Assembly: GCF_026420145.1 (NCBI RefSeq)
Contig: NZ_JAPMLV010000001.1
Span: 806,001 to 870,000, forward strand
Origin: Enterobacter pseudoroggenkampii
Lineage (GTDB): Bacteria > Pseudomonadota > Gammaproteobacteria > Enterobacterales > Enterobacteriaceae
DNA: 64,000 nt
Direction: 5' to 3'
Of the stretch, positions 52,579 to 63,942 are shown in pieces (position 1 is the stretch's first letter; each line of letters begins with the position of its first letter). A program made the position numbers and the translations under genes. The notes beneath the pieces are model-generated. The model was not told where the DNA came from and made no database searches. It was given only the letters and a program-made list of their open reading frames with translations.

Positions 52579-52590
52579 AGGCGGCGACAT
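52579..52590 (+). other. cosN-like sequence at the left element boundary
   Basis: AGGCGGCGACAT agrees in 10 of 12 positions with the lambda cosN 12-mer GGGCGGCGACCT. It lies 6 bp inside the left direct repeat of an element that carries a lambda-type terminase pair. A chance match in GC-rich DNA is possible; no convincing cosB (gpNu1-site) array or cosQ was seen. Confidence 0.3.
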
Positions 52591-52640
52591 GGGCGGACCG
52601 TCGCTGAAAACGAGCAGGTCGTTGAGAAATGGCATAAGAA

Positions 52641-52666
52641 AACGGCTCCCTGTAGTGGAAGCCGTT
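52641..52666 (-). terminator. Terminator of the left-end minus-strand cluster
   Basis: On the minus strand AACGGCTTCC-ACTACA-GGGAGCCGTT followed by TTCTT. It insulates msyB from the element's transcription. A second GC hairpin (GCCCCGCTTAATGGGC) lies near 52730. Confidence 0.7.
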
Positions 52667-52749
52667 ATAGTGCCGCGGTAAAGAATCGGTCAACCGCTCC
52701 TTAACTGAAAGGCATTGCCCATTAAGCGGGGCTTTTTCTTGATTCAATA

Positions 52750-52950
52750 TCAACGCTTCTTTTTTGGTTTGAATAAACGATCACTGACAATAAATGCAAC
52801 TATCAGGAATATAACAGTAGATATTAATGCATAATCTTCCCAAAAGGTGACGGCAAGCATACCAAAAATAATAGTTAAACCAATAGGTATATAAACTTGC
52901 ATAACAAGCCTAACTAATTCCTGCCACCACACGCTAAACATTTTTTTCAT
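52750..52950 (-). CDS. Small membrane protein, unknown
   Basis: A 66-residue protein with two hydrophobic segments (about residues 16-36 and 38-58) and a strongly basic end (RLFKPKKKR). It overlaps the 3' end of the 230-residue gene by 4 bp, so the two are coupled. The size and layout would fit an immunity or holin-like partner, but there is no homology I can name. Confidence 0.65.
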   Translation of the reverse strand: MKKMFSVWWQELVRLVMQVYIPIGLTIIFGMLAVTFWEDYALISTVIFLIVAFIVSDRLFKPKKKR

Positions 52951-53639
52951 CGTACTATCCTAAGAATATCAGAAACAATATCGTTATCGCTTTTTTGGTA
53001 TTGGTTGTGTACGTCAACACGATCAATTATTGGTTCAACCAGGAAGTATAACATTTCCAGATCACGATTATAGAGATCTCTATAGTACCGACTATGTTTA
53101 TGTAAAAGACGTTCCGCAGCCTGTGAAGCTACCTGTGCGTACCCATATATTCCCGCCGCAGCTACACCACGCGTTGACCATTTGGTGAGTGCCGAGGAGA
53201 TCGATACTTGCATTGAAAGACTTGAAGCCGCTAACGTAGCGATAGTGTACGCAATGGTAAACTTGGTAAGGGTGGCAGTTGTAAACCCAGCTCCTGCTTT
53301 AGACAAGATTAACGTAATGTTCCTGATGCGCTGATCTGAGAGATTTTCAAACATATAGTTTATATAGATTTCAAGCATATCTCTTATAGTGCCATGATGT
53401 TTTACGAGTACTACAAGAGCCTTCAAGAACCTCTTATCTTCTTGCTTCAAACGTGTACATACGTCCTGGTAGTTGTCGAGGAAACACGAGCTATACCACG
53501 AAAGCCTTTCCACCCCAGAGTATATTAAATGAGCCTGTTGTACGGCTTGCTGTTGAACACCAGCAAGGCTTTTATCCAGCAGGTTAGCCATGTAGCGATC
53601 AGCATCAAGTTTGTTCAGTATAAGCGAGTTGTAGCTCAT
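52947..53639 (-). CDS. Unknown protein with central hydrophobic region
   Basis: A 230-residue protein of unknown family. Residues about 1-110 are helical and charged. Residues 112-170 are a long alanine/serine/threonine-rich hydrophobic stretch (TKFTIAYTIATLAASSLSMQ then VAAAGIYGYAQVASQ) that could insert in a membrane as a hairpin. The remainder is charged. This general build recalls pore-forming toxins, but that is only a shape argument. It is coupled to a two-TM protein downstream and overlaps a small TM protein upstream. Confidence 0.7.
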   Translation of the reverse strand: MSYNSLILNKLDADRYMANLLDKSLAGVQQQAVQQAHLIYSGVERLSWYSSCFLDNYQDVCTRLKQEDKRFLKALVVLVKHHGTIRDMLEIYINYMFENLSDQRIRNITLILSKAGAGFTTATLTKFTIAYTIATLAASSLSMQVSISSALTKWSTRGVAAAGIYGYAQVASQAAERLLHKHSRYYRDLYNRDLEMLYFLVEPIIDRVDVHNQYQKSDNDIVSDILRIVR

Positions 53640-53802
53640 GAATCCTTCCCATGTTTCTCCCTATCCATATTCCACATAACAGTAATAAACCTCCGAATAA
53701 TAAACAAGATGTATCTACCGATGGAGGCAGGTCACGCCAGTACTCGAAAACCCGCAAGGCGTTATTACTCACTTTGCTCGACAGATGATAGTACTGAATC
53801 AA
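53605..53802 (-). CDS. Small single-TM protein, unknown
   Basis: A 65-residue protein with one clear hydrophobic segment (LLFGGLLLLCGIWIG) near residues 35-49. It overlaps the start of the 230-residue gene by 35 bp in another frame and on the same strand, which suggests three coupled genes. It is small and unrecognised, so it may not be expressed. Confidence 0.45.
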   Translation of the reverse strand: MIQYYHLSSKVSNNALRVFEYWRDLPPSVDTSCLLFGGLLLLCGIWIGRNMGRIHELQLAYTEQT

Positions 53803-53980
53803 AGTGATTGGGGTCGGTACTACGTACCTAAAGTCTTTGCGAGTAATTACGCGTCGCCTTGCTCCTTGTCAGGGTTGCGGGCTGTTGAATCCCTTCGCGT
53901 ACTTACCTACCTTATAGTGGTGATGTTCGATTACTCGACACATGATAGAATCGCCCTATGCAAACAGCAGGGAAAACAAA

Positions 53981-54508
53981 ATGCAAATAATGAGGATGAC
54001 ATACGACGACATTGATAAAAATGGCTATGCCAAATTACACGTCTATGGAATAGGAACTTTCTCTGCATTCAGTGGGCAAAACCCATATACCAATGATCCC
54101 AGCTGTGCGTACTTACCAAACAGTGCAATACCTACTGGACGGTACTGGATAGTTGATAGGCCAACTGGCTCTACATTGAATAAGATCCGGGCATGGGGCG
54201 TTGATACAATCATAGGTAATGACCACTCCGAATGGTTTGCACTCTTCAGTGCTCAAACTATGACAGATAGCATAATGATTAATGGTGTATCGCGTGGTAG
54301 CTTCCGATTACATCCACTCAGGCCAGATGGTTCTGGTTTCTCAGAGGGGTGTATTACTTTCGTCAATCGACCCGATTTCTATACTGTACGTAGTCAGTTG
54401 CTCCGTACTAAAAAGGTTAAAGTACCAGGATCAAGGACTGGATTGATGGCTTATGGTTATGTTGATGTACAAGGGGGGAGCGACTATGCGAAGTGCAGGA
54501 TTCGTTAA
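53981..54508 (+). CDS. Tlde1-like (DUF2778) peptidoglycan-targeting toxin
   Basis: A 175-residue protein with the DUF2778/Tlde1 L,D-transpeptidase-like active-site pattern: H111 in FRLHPLRPDGSGFS and C124 in SEGCITF, plus TGRYWIVDRP near residue 52. Tlde1 effectors are delivered by type VI secretion and cut or cross-link peptidoglycan stem peptides in the target periplasm. No signal peptide is visible, as for a T6SS cargo. The start at 53981 follows AGCAGGGAAA. The next gene overlaps by 23 bp and looks like its immunity protein. No T6SS gene is in the window, so the delivery route is unknown; a phage endolysin-like use is an alternative. Confidence 0.8.
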   Translation: MQIMRMTYDDIDKNGYAKLHVYGIGTFSAFSGQNPYTNDPSCAYLPNSAIPTGRYWIVDRPTGSTLNKIRAWGVDTIIGNDHSEWFALFSAQTMTDSIMINGVSRGSFRLHPLRPDGSGFSEGCITFVNRPDFYTVRSQLLRTKKVKVPGSRTGLMAYGYVDVQGGSDYAKCRIR

Positions 54509-54761
54509 GAATGCGGCTATATACAGTATCTGTATTGTCTTTGCATGGTGGCTATCAAGTTTCGGTAAGCCTCTCAATGGACTAACTCAATGGGTCATGG
54601 ATACCGCCTATAGTACTTTCGGTTCTGGCCTGAGTGGTTCATATGAAGCTGATGCAGATCCGGTAAGGTTCATCGCCTTAATCCTGATGGTACTTATCTA
54701 CGCTACCATACTGTTCTTGCTCACACGTTTGGTACTAAGAAAGTTTCAGGCCAATCGCTAA
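54486..54761 (+). CDS. Probable immunity membrane protein for the Tlde1-like toxin
   Basis: A 91-residue protein with an N-terminal membrane segment (AAIYSICIVFAWWLSSFG), a middle periplasm-facing stretch and a C-terminal segment (FIALILMVLIYATILFLLTR). It starts inside the toxin gene, with an AGGGGGGAG ribosome-binding site, so it is translated together with it. The order toxin then small membrane protein is the usual effector-immunity arrangement; the identity is inferred from this context. Confidence 0.65.
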   Translation: MRSAGFVKNAAIYSICIVFAWWLSSFGKPLNGLTQWVMDTAYSTFGSGLSGSYEADADPVRFIALILMVLIYATILFLLTRLVLRKFQANR

Positions 54762-54777
54762 TACCTCATTTTATTAA

Positions 54778-54808
54778 GTACCCTCACTGCATATGGTGAG
54801 GGTATTTT
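54778..54808 (+). terminator. Rho-independent terminator of the toxin-immunity pair
   Basis: GTACCCTCAC-TGCATATG-GTGAGGGTATTTTT, 17 bp after the immunity gene. Confidence 0.85.
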
Positions 54809-54904
54809 TCAAATAGTCATATGTTCTGTTTTGGTGATTAATTCATGATTATTAGTAAATACCTATAAAGGTTAGCAGTACTAACATACTATAGGATTTA
54901 CGAA

Positions 54905-55168
54905 ATGATAAGAATAGAATTTAACACCTACGATGATGGGACATACTATTTCCTGTATGTTACAGAGGAAGTACGTATTGAAACTAATGGTTCTGATGGT
55001 TTGCAGATGGAAACCCGCGATTCGAGGGTAAGGGAATTGGGTGATCCGTTCCAGTACTTAACCATTAAACAGCGAAAGGATGAGTACTTTAACGAAAGTT
55101 TACATAATCAGCACATTGAGACCCTTATTGAAGCGGTAGAAAAACTATGTGCACTATTGAATGGCTAA
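54905..55168 (+). CDS. Small acidic protein, unknown
   Basis: An 87-residue soluble protein, acidic with mixed beta- and alpha-type sequence (IRIEFNTYDDGTYYFLYVTE then IETLIEAVEKLCALL). No motif is recognised. The ATG follows a weak AGGATTT site. It is isolated between the toxin terminator and the minus-strand genes. Confidence 0.55.
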   Translation: MIRIEFNTYDDGTYYFLYVTEEVRIETNGSDGLQMETRDSRVRELGDPFQYLTIKQRKDEYFNESLHNQHIETLIEAVEKLCALLNG

Positions 55169-55198
55169 CATAGCAACTGCACATCTAAGAAGCGTTAA

Positions 55199-55831
55199 CT
55201 ATGGAAATTTAAAAATATCTTCTATATCTTTTTGAAAATATAACGAATCATTATGAAGCTCTGAATTTAAATTAATTAAATCAAATTTAAATATTTGTGC
55301 TTGTTCTTTGTCATTGTCTCGCAGGAAGCGGATATATAAGAATATTGTAATATTAGCTTGATAAAGTTTAAATGTGGAAAATTGTAATTCATCGGGAGGA
55401 TTTATTTTCCATCTTCGGCAGGAATCAATCTTAGATTGTAATTTAGAATGTTGTATACCTAAGTCATTAATGCTTTTAATGTATACATTCAGGTCAAGAG
55501 TGTCATTGGCTTCGCTTGTTAAAACAGAAATTGCTTTGCGTGTTTGTATTAATAATTCGTCGTAGTCTGCCATAAGATTAATGACATGGTTTAGCCCTGT
55601 TTCATTTTTTTTATCCTTGATCCAGTTTGGAGCATTTTTGTAGGCAAGATATGCTACATATAAAGTACCAAGTGTTGAAAGAGAACCTACCCAATCACTA
55701 ACATTTCCCCATTCTATCTTACTTAAGAGGTGTGGGTGTTTAGTCAGAAACATTAAGAACACTCCAATGACTAATAATACCATTGTTAAAATCCAAAATT
55801 TGTTTTTAAAGAAATTTTTCATTATATTCAT
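55199..55831 (-). CDS. Membrane-anchored protein, unknown
   Basis: A 210-residue protein with two N-terminal hydrophobic segments (FWILTMVLLVIGVFLMFL and VGSLSTLGTLYVAYLAY) and a mostly helical cytoplasmic domain. No domain is recognised. The general layout, short N-terminal membrane hairpin plus soluble helical domain, is shared with the neighbour at 56085 and occurs in phage-defence and accessory loci. There are alternative ATG starts at 55831 and 55822. Confidence 0.6.
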   Translation of the reverse strand: MNIMKNFFKNKFWILTMVLLVIGVFLMFLTKHPHLLSKIEWGNVSDWVGSLSTLGTLYVAYLAYKNAPNWIKDKKNETGLNHVINLMADYDELLIQTRKAISVLTSEANDTLDLNVYIKSINDLGIQHSKLQSKIDSCRRWKINPPDELQFSTFKLYQANITIFLYIRFLRDNDKEQAQIFKFDLINLNSELHNDSLYFQKDIEDIFKFP

Positions 55832-56084
55832 TTAAGTTAAATTGTTATTGCTACTTTACCTTGAGAACAACACTTAGTAAACTTACTACTTCACGCCCCC
55901 CCACTATGGGTTGGTTTGTTGATGGTATGGGTGTGGCATGAAGCTTACTTTAAAATAAATTTCAACACAAATTAAAAAAACAGTTGGTATAGTAACTAAA
56001 CAAAACCCCTCCCAGCATTTGATCTCAAGTCGATTTGTCAATAAATTATATTTATTAGCTCGGAAAAACTTTGGTCATTAGTAT
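55832..56084. other. AT-rich gap in the element
   Basis: About 250 bp without a gene between two same-strand membrane-protein genes. The only visible structure is a run of C near 55895. It probably holds the promoter of the gene at 55199. Confidence 0.4.
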
Positions 56085-56654
56085 TTAACGTGATAATAGC
56101 TTCTCAGCGTTTATAGCAAAGTGCAGCTCATCTATCAGTAAGGTAATCCTATATCTTACCGCATCAACTTCTAAAGCATACTTTCTTGCGATATTATATG
56201 AGTTATCATAATCATTTAGATTGTTGTCGTATTCATGGCTTTCTATCTCATCTATTACTAAAATGGCTTGGCGCAGGCTGTGAACAAGTTTCCGAATAGG
56301 CTCTGTTATGTATAATGTATATTCTTTCAAAAAAATAGTGAGTTGTTTTTTAGTGTTTAGAGTATTCAAAACTATGATAGTATTATATTCATCCAAATCA
56401 TCATTAAAAGATATTGATGTAGGTGATAGCAATGACTCAAAGTGCTGAAGGAGGGGCTTTATAATTTCTTTTTTTTCTTTAATATCATGATTTAGTATTG
56501 AAAATAGGAATTGCTGCTTGCTTTCCTTTAATTTGTTTCTGTTGTTATTTACCTGCACCAAATATGTTATTATACCTGTGATAATAGTACCAGAAAGGGT
56601 ACCAACTACAGCAATATTATTGTTGATAAGTTGCAAGATGGAAACTTCTGCCAT
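56085..56654 (-). CDS. Membrane-anchored helical protein, unknown
   Basis: A 189-residue protein with one N-terminal membrane segment (IAVVGTLSGTIITGIITYLV) followed by a long helical cytoplasmic region (basic near residues 38-66, then acidic). No family is recognised. The ATG at 56654 is the only good start. It lies in a series of minus-strand orphan genes between the toxin pair and the terminase. Confidence 0.6.
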   Translation of the reverse strand: MAEVSILQLINNNIAVVGTLSGTIITGIITYLVQVNNNRNKLKESKQQFLFSILNHDIKEKKEIIKPLLQHFESLLSPTSISFNDDLDEYNTIIVLNTLNTKKQLTIFLKEYTLYITEPIRKLVHSLRQAILVIDEIESHEYDNNLNDYDNSYNIARKYALEVDAVRYRITLLIDELHFAINAEKLLSR

Positions 56655-56791
56655 GACACCATTCCTTAACTATAAAAAATTAACTATCTTTCTTTATAAG
56701 CGATAAATTTTTATTTCATCCCAAAAAATCACACCTCATCAATTTTTTAGGATAGTATGTTTAAGCTATAATCATAAAATCTGTACGGATT

Positions 56792-57742
56792 TTAATTACC
56801 AGCATAATATGACTCATCAAAAACCATTTCGAAATCGCCATCAACATAAATGTTATCTGGAACAATCTTCCTATATCTAACATCCTTCCATACAATTGCA
56901 ATGGAAGCTTCTTCATCATCGTACTTACTCTCCATAGTCTTTATTGCTCTACCCACCGCATGTACGTTAACGTTCTTAAAATTAAAAAAATCTTGGATCT
57001 CGATTATTTGCTTTCTAATTCTATTGAATGCTTCCATATAGTATTCTTTTGAGCTTTTATAATCAAACCCATCATCATCAAAATCATCCAAGCCTGTACT
57101 TATTTGATTATAAAAATGCTGTACTTCAATTGAATGGAGTCTTTCACATGTTCTGGACTTTAAATCAACCTCCCATTGTTGAAGAATTACATTTTCATAT
57201 ATACCATGGGATTCACTAATCATACCTAAAATGAAAGTAGATGTACTTTTTCTTACTTTAGGGAAAGTAATTCCGTTATTAGCTTGTTGGGCCATATAAA
57301 GCAAATCGCAAAACTCATGTTTGAATTTGTTTACTGCGACATAGTCATTTTTGATAACTACTATATTTTCATAATGATAAAATGCAGCGTTAGACCAATT
57401 AAAACTACCGGTAATTATTGTGCTGTCATCAATAATACAAAATTTATGATGAATTAATGCTGTAGATATTGGATTGCGTAATAAATGTACTTTATTCAAC
57501 AACTGATAATTCACGATACCACTTAAATTCTTATAATTTATGGTATCGCCATTACAAAGTATGTGTACTTCGACACCTTCATTAATTTTTTTTAGGAGTA
57601 AATCCTGATATGATCTGAAACTTATCCAAGCGACACAAATCCAAATTCTTTCTTTTGCTCCACGCAATATTTTTTTAATCTCATAATCGATATCGTTAAA
57701 GTAGGTGTTAACTGTGATCTCTTTTTTCATTGTAATATCCAT
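56792..57742 (-). CDS. PLD-like (HKD) domain protein
   Basis: A 316-residue protein with one HxK(x)4D motif, H98-K100-D105 in IHHKFCIIDD, followed by GSFNW (112-116). This is the hallmark of the phospholipase D/nuclease superfamily; a single HKD copy means an active dimer, as in Nuc and in many defence nucleases. The N-terminal half makes up the PLD domain, and the C-terminal half has no recognised match. The function could be nuclease or lipase; the accessory context favours nuclease. The start at 57742 or 57730 cannot be separated. Confidence 0.75.
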   Translation of the reverse strand: MDITMKKEITVNTYFNDIDYEIKKILRGAKERIWICVAWISFRSYQDLLLKKINEGVEVHILCNGDTINYKNLSGIVNYQLLNKVHLLRNPISTALIHHKFCIIDDSTIITGSFNWSNAAFYHYENIVVIKNDYVAVNKFKHEFCDLLYMAQQANNGITFPKVRKSTSTFILGMISESHGIYENVILQQWEVDLKSRTCERLHSIEVQHFYNQISTGLDDFDDDGFDYKSSKEYYMEAFNRIRKQIIEIQDFFNFKNVNVHAVGRAIKTMESKYDDEEASIAIVWKDVRYRKIVPDNIYVDGDFEMVFDESYYAGN

Positions 57743-57786
57743 TTAATTTGCCACTGTTAATGTAATATATTGAATAATATCGTGTC

Positions 57787-58197
57787 TCACTGTTTGGCTT
57801 TATCCATCATCTCGATAATAAGATTTTTCGCTTCGACAGAACACAAAGCCACGTAGCTTTCTTCATCATTAGCGTTAATCTTTTCGATGCGTGTACTAAG
57901 TTCTTTGATGAATGTATTGCTTCTTATTAATCCAATGACAGAGTTAGCAAATTCATCTTTTTTCTTTTGAGAGTAAATTGATGGAACTAAAGTACTTACG
58001 GCAACCACTGTTCCCTGCCATTGTTGAGGGGTTACTGCTTCCTCAGTAGCTTTCCGTAAATCTTCCTCTTTTTTCTTTTTAAAAAAACGTTTAAAACCAA
58101 ATATCAAAGTAGAGATAATAGCGTTAATTATTTGCTCTTGAACAGACTTTGGTAACTTAGTGAACAACTCAAAGAACTTTAAGATCGCAGCCAGCAT
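57787..58197 (-). CDS. Unknown small helical protein
   Basis: A 136-residue protein with an amphipathic/hydrophobic N-terminal region (MLAAILKFFELFTKLPKS and IINAIISTLIFGFKRFFKKK), a basic-acidic linker and a soluble C-terminal domain. No family is recognised. The start at 58197 is preferred to an ATG 48 bp upstream because it gives a consistent amphipathic N-terminus. Membrane association is likely. Confidence 0.55.
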   Translation of the reverse strand: MLAAILKFFELFTKLPKSVQEQIINAIISTLIFGFKRFFKKKKEEDLRKATEEAVTPQQWQGTVVAVSTLVPSIYSQKKKDEFANSVIGLIRSNTFIKELSTRIEKINANDEESYVALCSVEAKNLIIEMMDKAKQ

Positions 58198-58376
58198 AAA
58201 ACTAACCTCGTATGTGTATAGATCGAAAAGATTATCATAAAGCACTTAAATAGTTCAATCACCAAAAATGGTAAATAAACAAAATAGGTTCTCCCTGAAC
58301 TTTTTAAAGACCGCGTAGTTTCGCCACCGGATATAAACATTTGTGTGTGAACGAAATAACTATACCCGCACCGCAG

Positions 58377-61501
<3,125 letters not shown>

Positions 61502-61502
<1 letters not shown>

Positions 61503-61529
61503 AAAAAAGCCCCAAACGGGGCTTTTTTT
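61502..61529. terminator. Bidirectional terminator terL / DUF3800 gene
   Basis: AAAAAAAGCCCC-AAA-CGGGGCTTTTTTT between convergent genes. Confidence 0.9.
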
Positions 61530-62628
61530 ACAAGTCAAATTTATGAAAAAGCCAATAACGCTTAGTCTCGGGTAAGACAAAGTTGACTCCAAGCGGATTG
61601 TTTAACTGGTTTTGTTTTATCAATAGTTCGAAAATACCGTGGTAGATATTTTCAACTTTAATTTGTTTATACAGCGTGCCATTAATGTATCTTTGTAGGA
61701 ATCCTGCTACTAAGTCTGCTACTTGAATACCAATGCTATTCTTAGAATCTTCGAACACAAGTTCAAAAGTCTCTTTCAATTCATAATCACTATTTGGGAC
61801 GCTATCTTTATTTTTTAATTCTGATTTAAGAATGTTGGTCAAGCAATATTTTAGTGTTTTAGAATATTCATATGTTGTATCATGGATAACTTTAATATTC
61901 TTGAGATTCTTTTTATGGTGTTTATTCAAACGAGCTGCAATGTTATAAAAGCTGTAAACTAATGGTAACATTTTCACTTCATTACCACTACTATCAAAAT
62001 CAGGCAACATCATAAAATATTTCGCAGCACTGTCAATATTGTTTTCTTTTTTAAATTCTTCATAATCACTGATTGTGATTTCAATCATTTTTAATGCAAA
62101 ATTATCCTGTGGGTTTGACCCAGAAAAAAATGCCTTCAAAACATCGATTAAATCATAGAAACTCTTCTCTGTTCGAAGTTGACACATTTCCATATATCTC
62201 TTGAAACATTCTTCTGGTGCATGTTCTGTGATTCTCTCAGCTATCATGTTTCGTATGACATTTGCTTGTTGTATCTCATTTTCATCACTTTGAGGAAAAA
62301 TCAAGTTTTGCACTATAGCTATTGAGATATTATGTTTTTTATCTGCAACCTCACATATTATGGGGATGCTGTGATCAACCAAAAATAAAGATATTAACAA
62401 AATTAATTTAGGGTTTTTGAAATAAAAATCTTCTGATTTTAATTCTTGATTATCAGGTATATCAAATCTTTTTTTTAATACTGTAATGAAAGCCTCGATC
62501 ATCCTGAGACTCTCAGTACTAAAGCCAATACATGAATGAGCAAAAATAGGTTGATTTGAAAAATTTATATCCTTTTTCCTGTTAATAATATCACCAGTGT
62601 TTCCGCTTTCATCCATGTAATAATTCAT
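61528..62628 (-). CDS. DUF3800-domain protein
   Basis: A 366-residue protein whose N-terminus MNYYMDESGNTGD is the signature of DUF3800, an RNase H-like fold family with a conserved DESG motif. A second acidic cluster near the C-terminus (IQVADLVAGFLQRYING) completes the likely metal site. DUF3800 genes are common in mobile and defence loci; the activity is not established. The start at 62628 places the DESG motif at residues 6-9; an ATG 36 bp upstream is less likely. A small gene follows upstream on the same strand. Confidence 0.82.
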   Translation of the reverse strand: MNYYMDESGNTGDIINRKKDINFSNQPIFAHSCIGFSTESLRMIEAFITVLKKRFDIPDNQELKSEDFYFKNPKLILLISLFLVDHSIPIICEVADKKHNISIAIVQNLIFPQSDENEIQQANVIRNMIAERITEHAPEECFKRYMEMCQLRTEKSFYDLIDVLKAFFSGSNPQDNFALKMIEITISDYEEFKKENNIDSAAKYFMMLPDFDSSGNEVKMLPLVYSFYNIAARLNKHHKKNLKNIKVIHDTTYEYSKTLKYCLTNILKSELKNKDSVPNSDYELKETFELVFEDSKNSIGIQVADLVAGFLQRYINGTLYKQIKVENIYHGIFELLIKQNQLNNPLGVNFVLPETKRYWLFHKFDL

Positions 62629-62641
62629 CTTACCAATCTCA

Positions 62642-62839
62642 ATTAACAGTAGTTTTAAATCCATTAAGGTTTGTATGTTCTGTACGTGTTGCCTTTAGAA
62701 CTACTTCACCTGATTCTATAAGAATTATGTCGAAATCTTCGATTTCTGTTTGTTGCATCGTTCCTTTTGAACGCATTCTTTGTCTTACATAACGGTACTT
62801 ATCTTTTGGGTACTCGCGTTCAAATTGTTCTTCAGTCAT
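62642..62839 (-). CDS. Small protein, unknown
   Basis: A 65-residue soluble protein starting MTEEQFEREYPKDKYRYVRQ, basic in the first half, with a C-terminal IILIESGEVVLKATRTEH strand region. No family is recognised. The start at 62839 follows AGGAGGGTT; a longer reading would cross the palindrome. It is followed 13 bp later by the DUF3800 gene and is divergent from the methyltransferase gene. Confidence 0.6.
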
Positions 62840-62852
62840 TGCAAACCCTCCT

Positions 62853-62885
62853 AAATACCCGTACACAAATTGTACAAGGGTATTT
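62853..62885. promoter_or_regulatory. Palindromic operator between divergent genes
   Basis: AAATACCC-GTACA...TGTAC-AA-GGGTATTT: an extended near-palindrome in the 47-bp gap between the divergent small gene and the methyltransferase, containing two GTAC cores. It probably binds a dimeric regulator or controls both promoters. Confidence 0.55.
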
Positions 62886-62886
62886 T

Positions 62887-63615
<729 letters not shown>

Positions 63616-63626
63616 TGTATTTTACT

Positions 63627-63659
63627 TTACGCTTCTTCCAGCGTGGCGTACATGGTCAT
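63627..63659 (-). pseudogene. msyB 5' stub (ten codons)
   Basis: The right direct repeat includes the msyB ribosome-binding site and its first ten codons (MTMYATLEEA), then at the junction the frame meets TAA at once. The full msyB gene is at 51923. The stub's promoter is intact and reads into the right end of the element. Confidence 0.9.
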
Positions 63660-63935
63660 TGGTGTCTCCCTGTTTTCCAGAAGGTTTCAGGGAAAGAATA
63701 GCTGAATATAAGATTCTGCAAGTATGAATGTGAAAATAAGACGTCACGCATTCAATGCCGCCCACTTAAGCGGTGCGGCACGAGAGTTCACCGCGTAACG
63801 GATTTTTGACATCTTAACTGCCCTCGGCCTTAATGGCTGGAGGCGTCTTGTTATGAACGCCGCTTCCAGATCTCCACACATGTGCTCTAATTGTTTCTGG
63901 ATTGACGGTATTCACCAGAACTGACATCTCTGACG
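63631..63935. repeat. Right 305-bp direct repeat bounding the inserted element
   Basis: The second copy of 52269-52573. Because it continues directly into the next backbone gene, its right part is probably the native chromosomal sequence; the left copy differs from it only in the last 110 bp. Confidence 0.95.
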
Positions 63936-63942
63936 GCATTTT

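Noticed and set aside
52510..52635. A 36-codon minus-strand frame (MPFLNDLLVFSDGPP...) running into the left repeat
   Set aside because: Short, proline-rich, no ribosome-binding site and no family; more likely chance in a GC-rich stretch.
52600..52660. GAAA-CG elements considered as gpNu1 R sites next to the cos-like sequence
   Set aside because: The elements (GAAAACG, GAGAAATGG, AAGAAAACGG) are loose and partly belong to the terminator hairpin at 52641, so I do not claim a cosB.
53785..54015. A 76-codon open frame before the Tlde1-like gene
   Set aside because: It overlaps the toxin start region, has no ribosome-binding site and reads through the divergent promoter.
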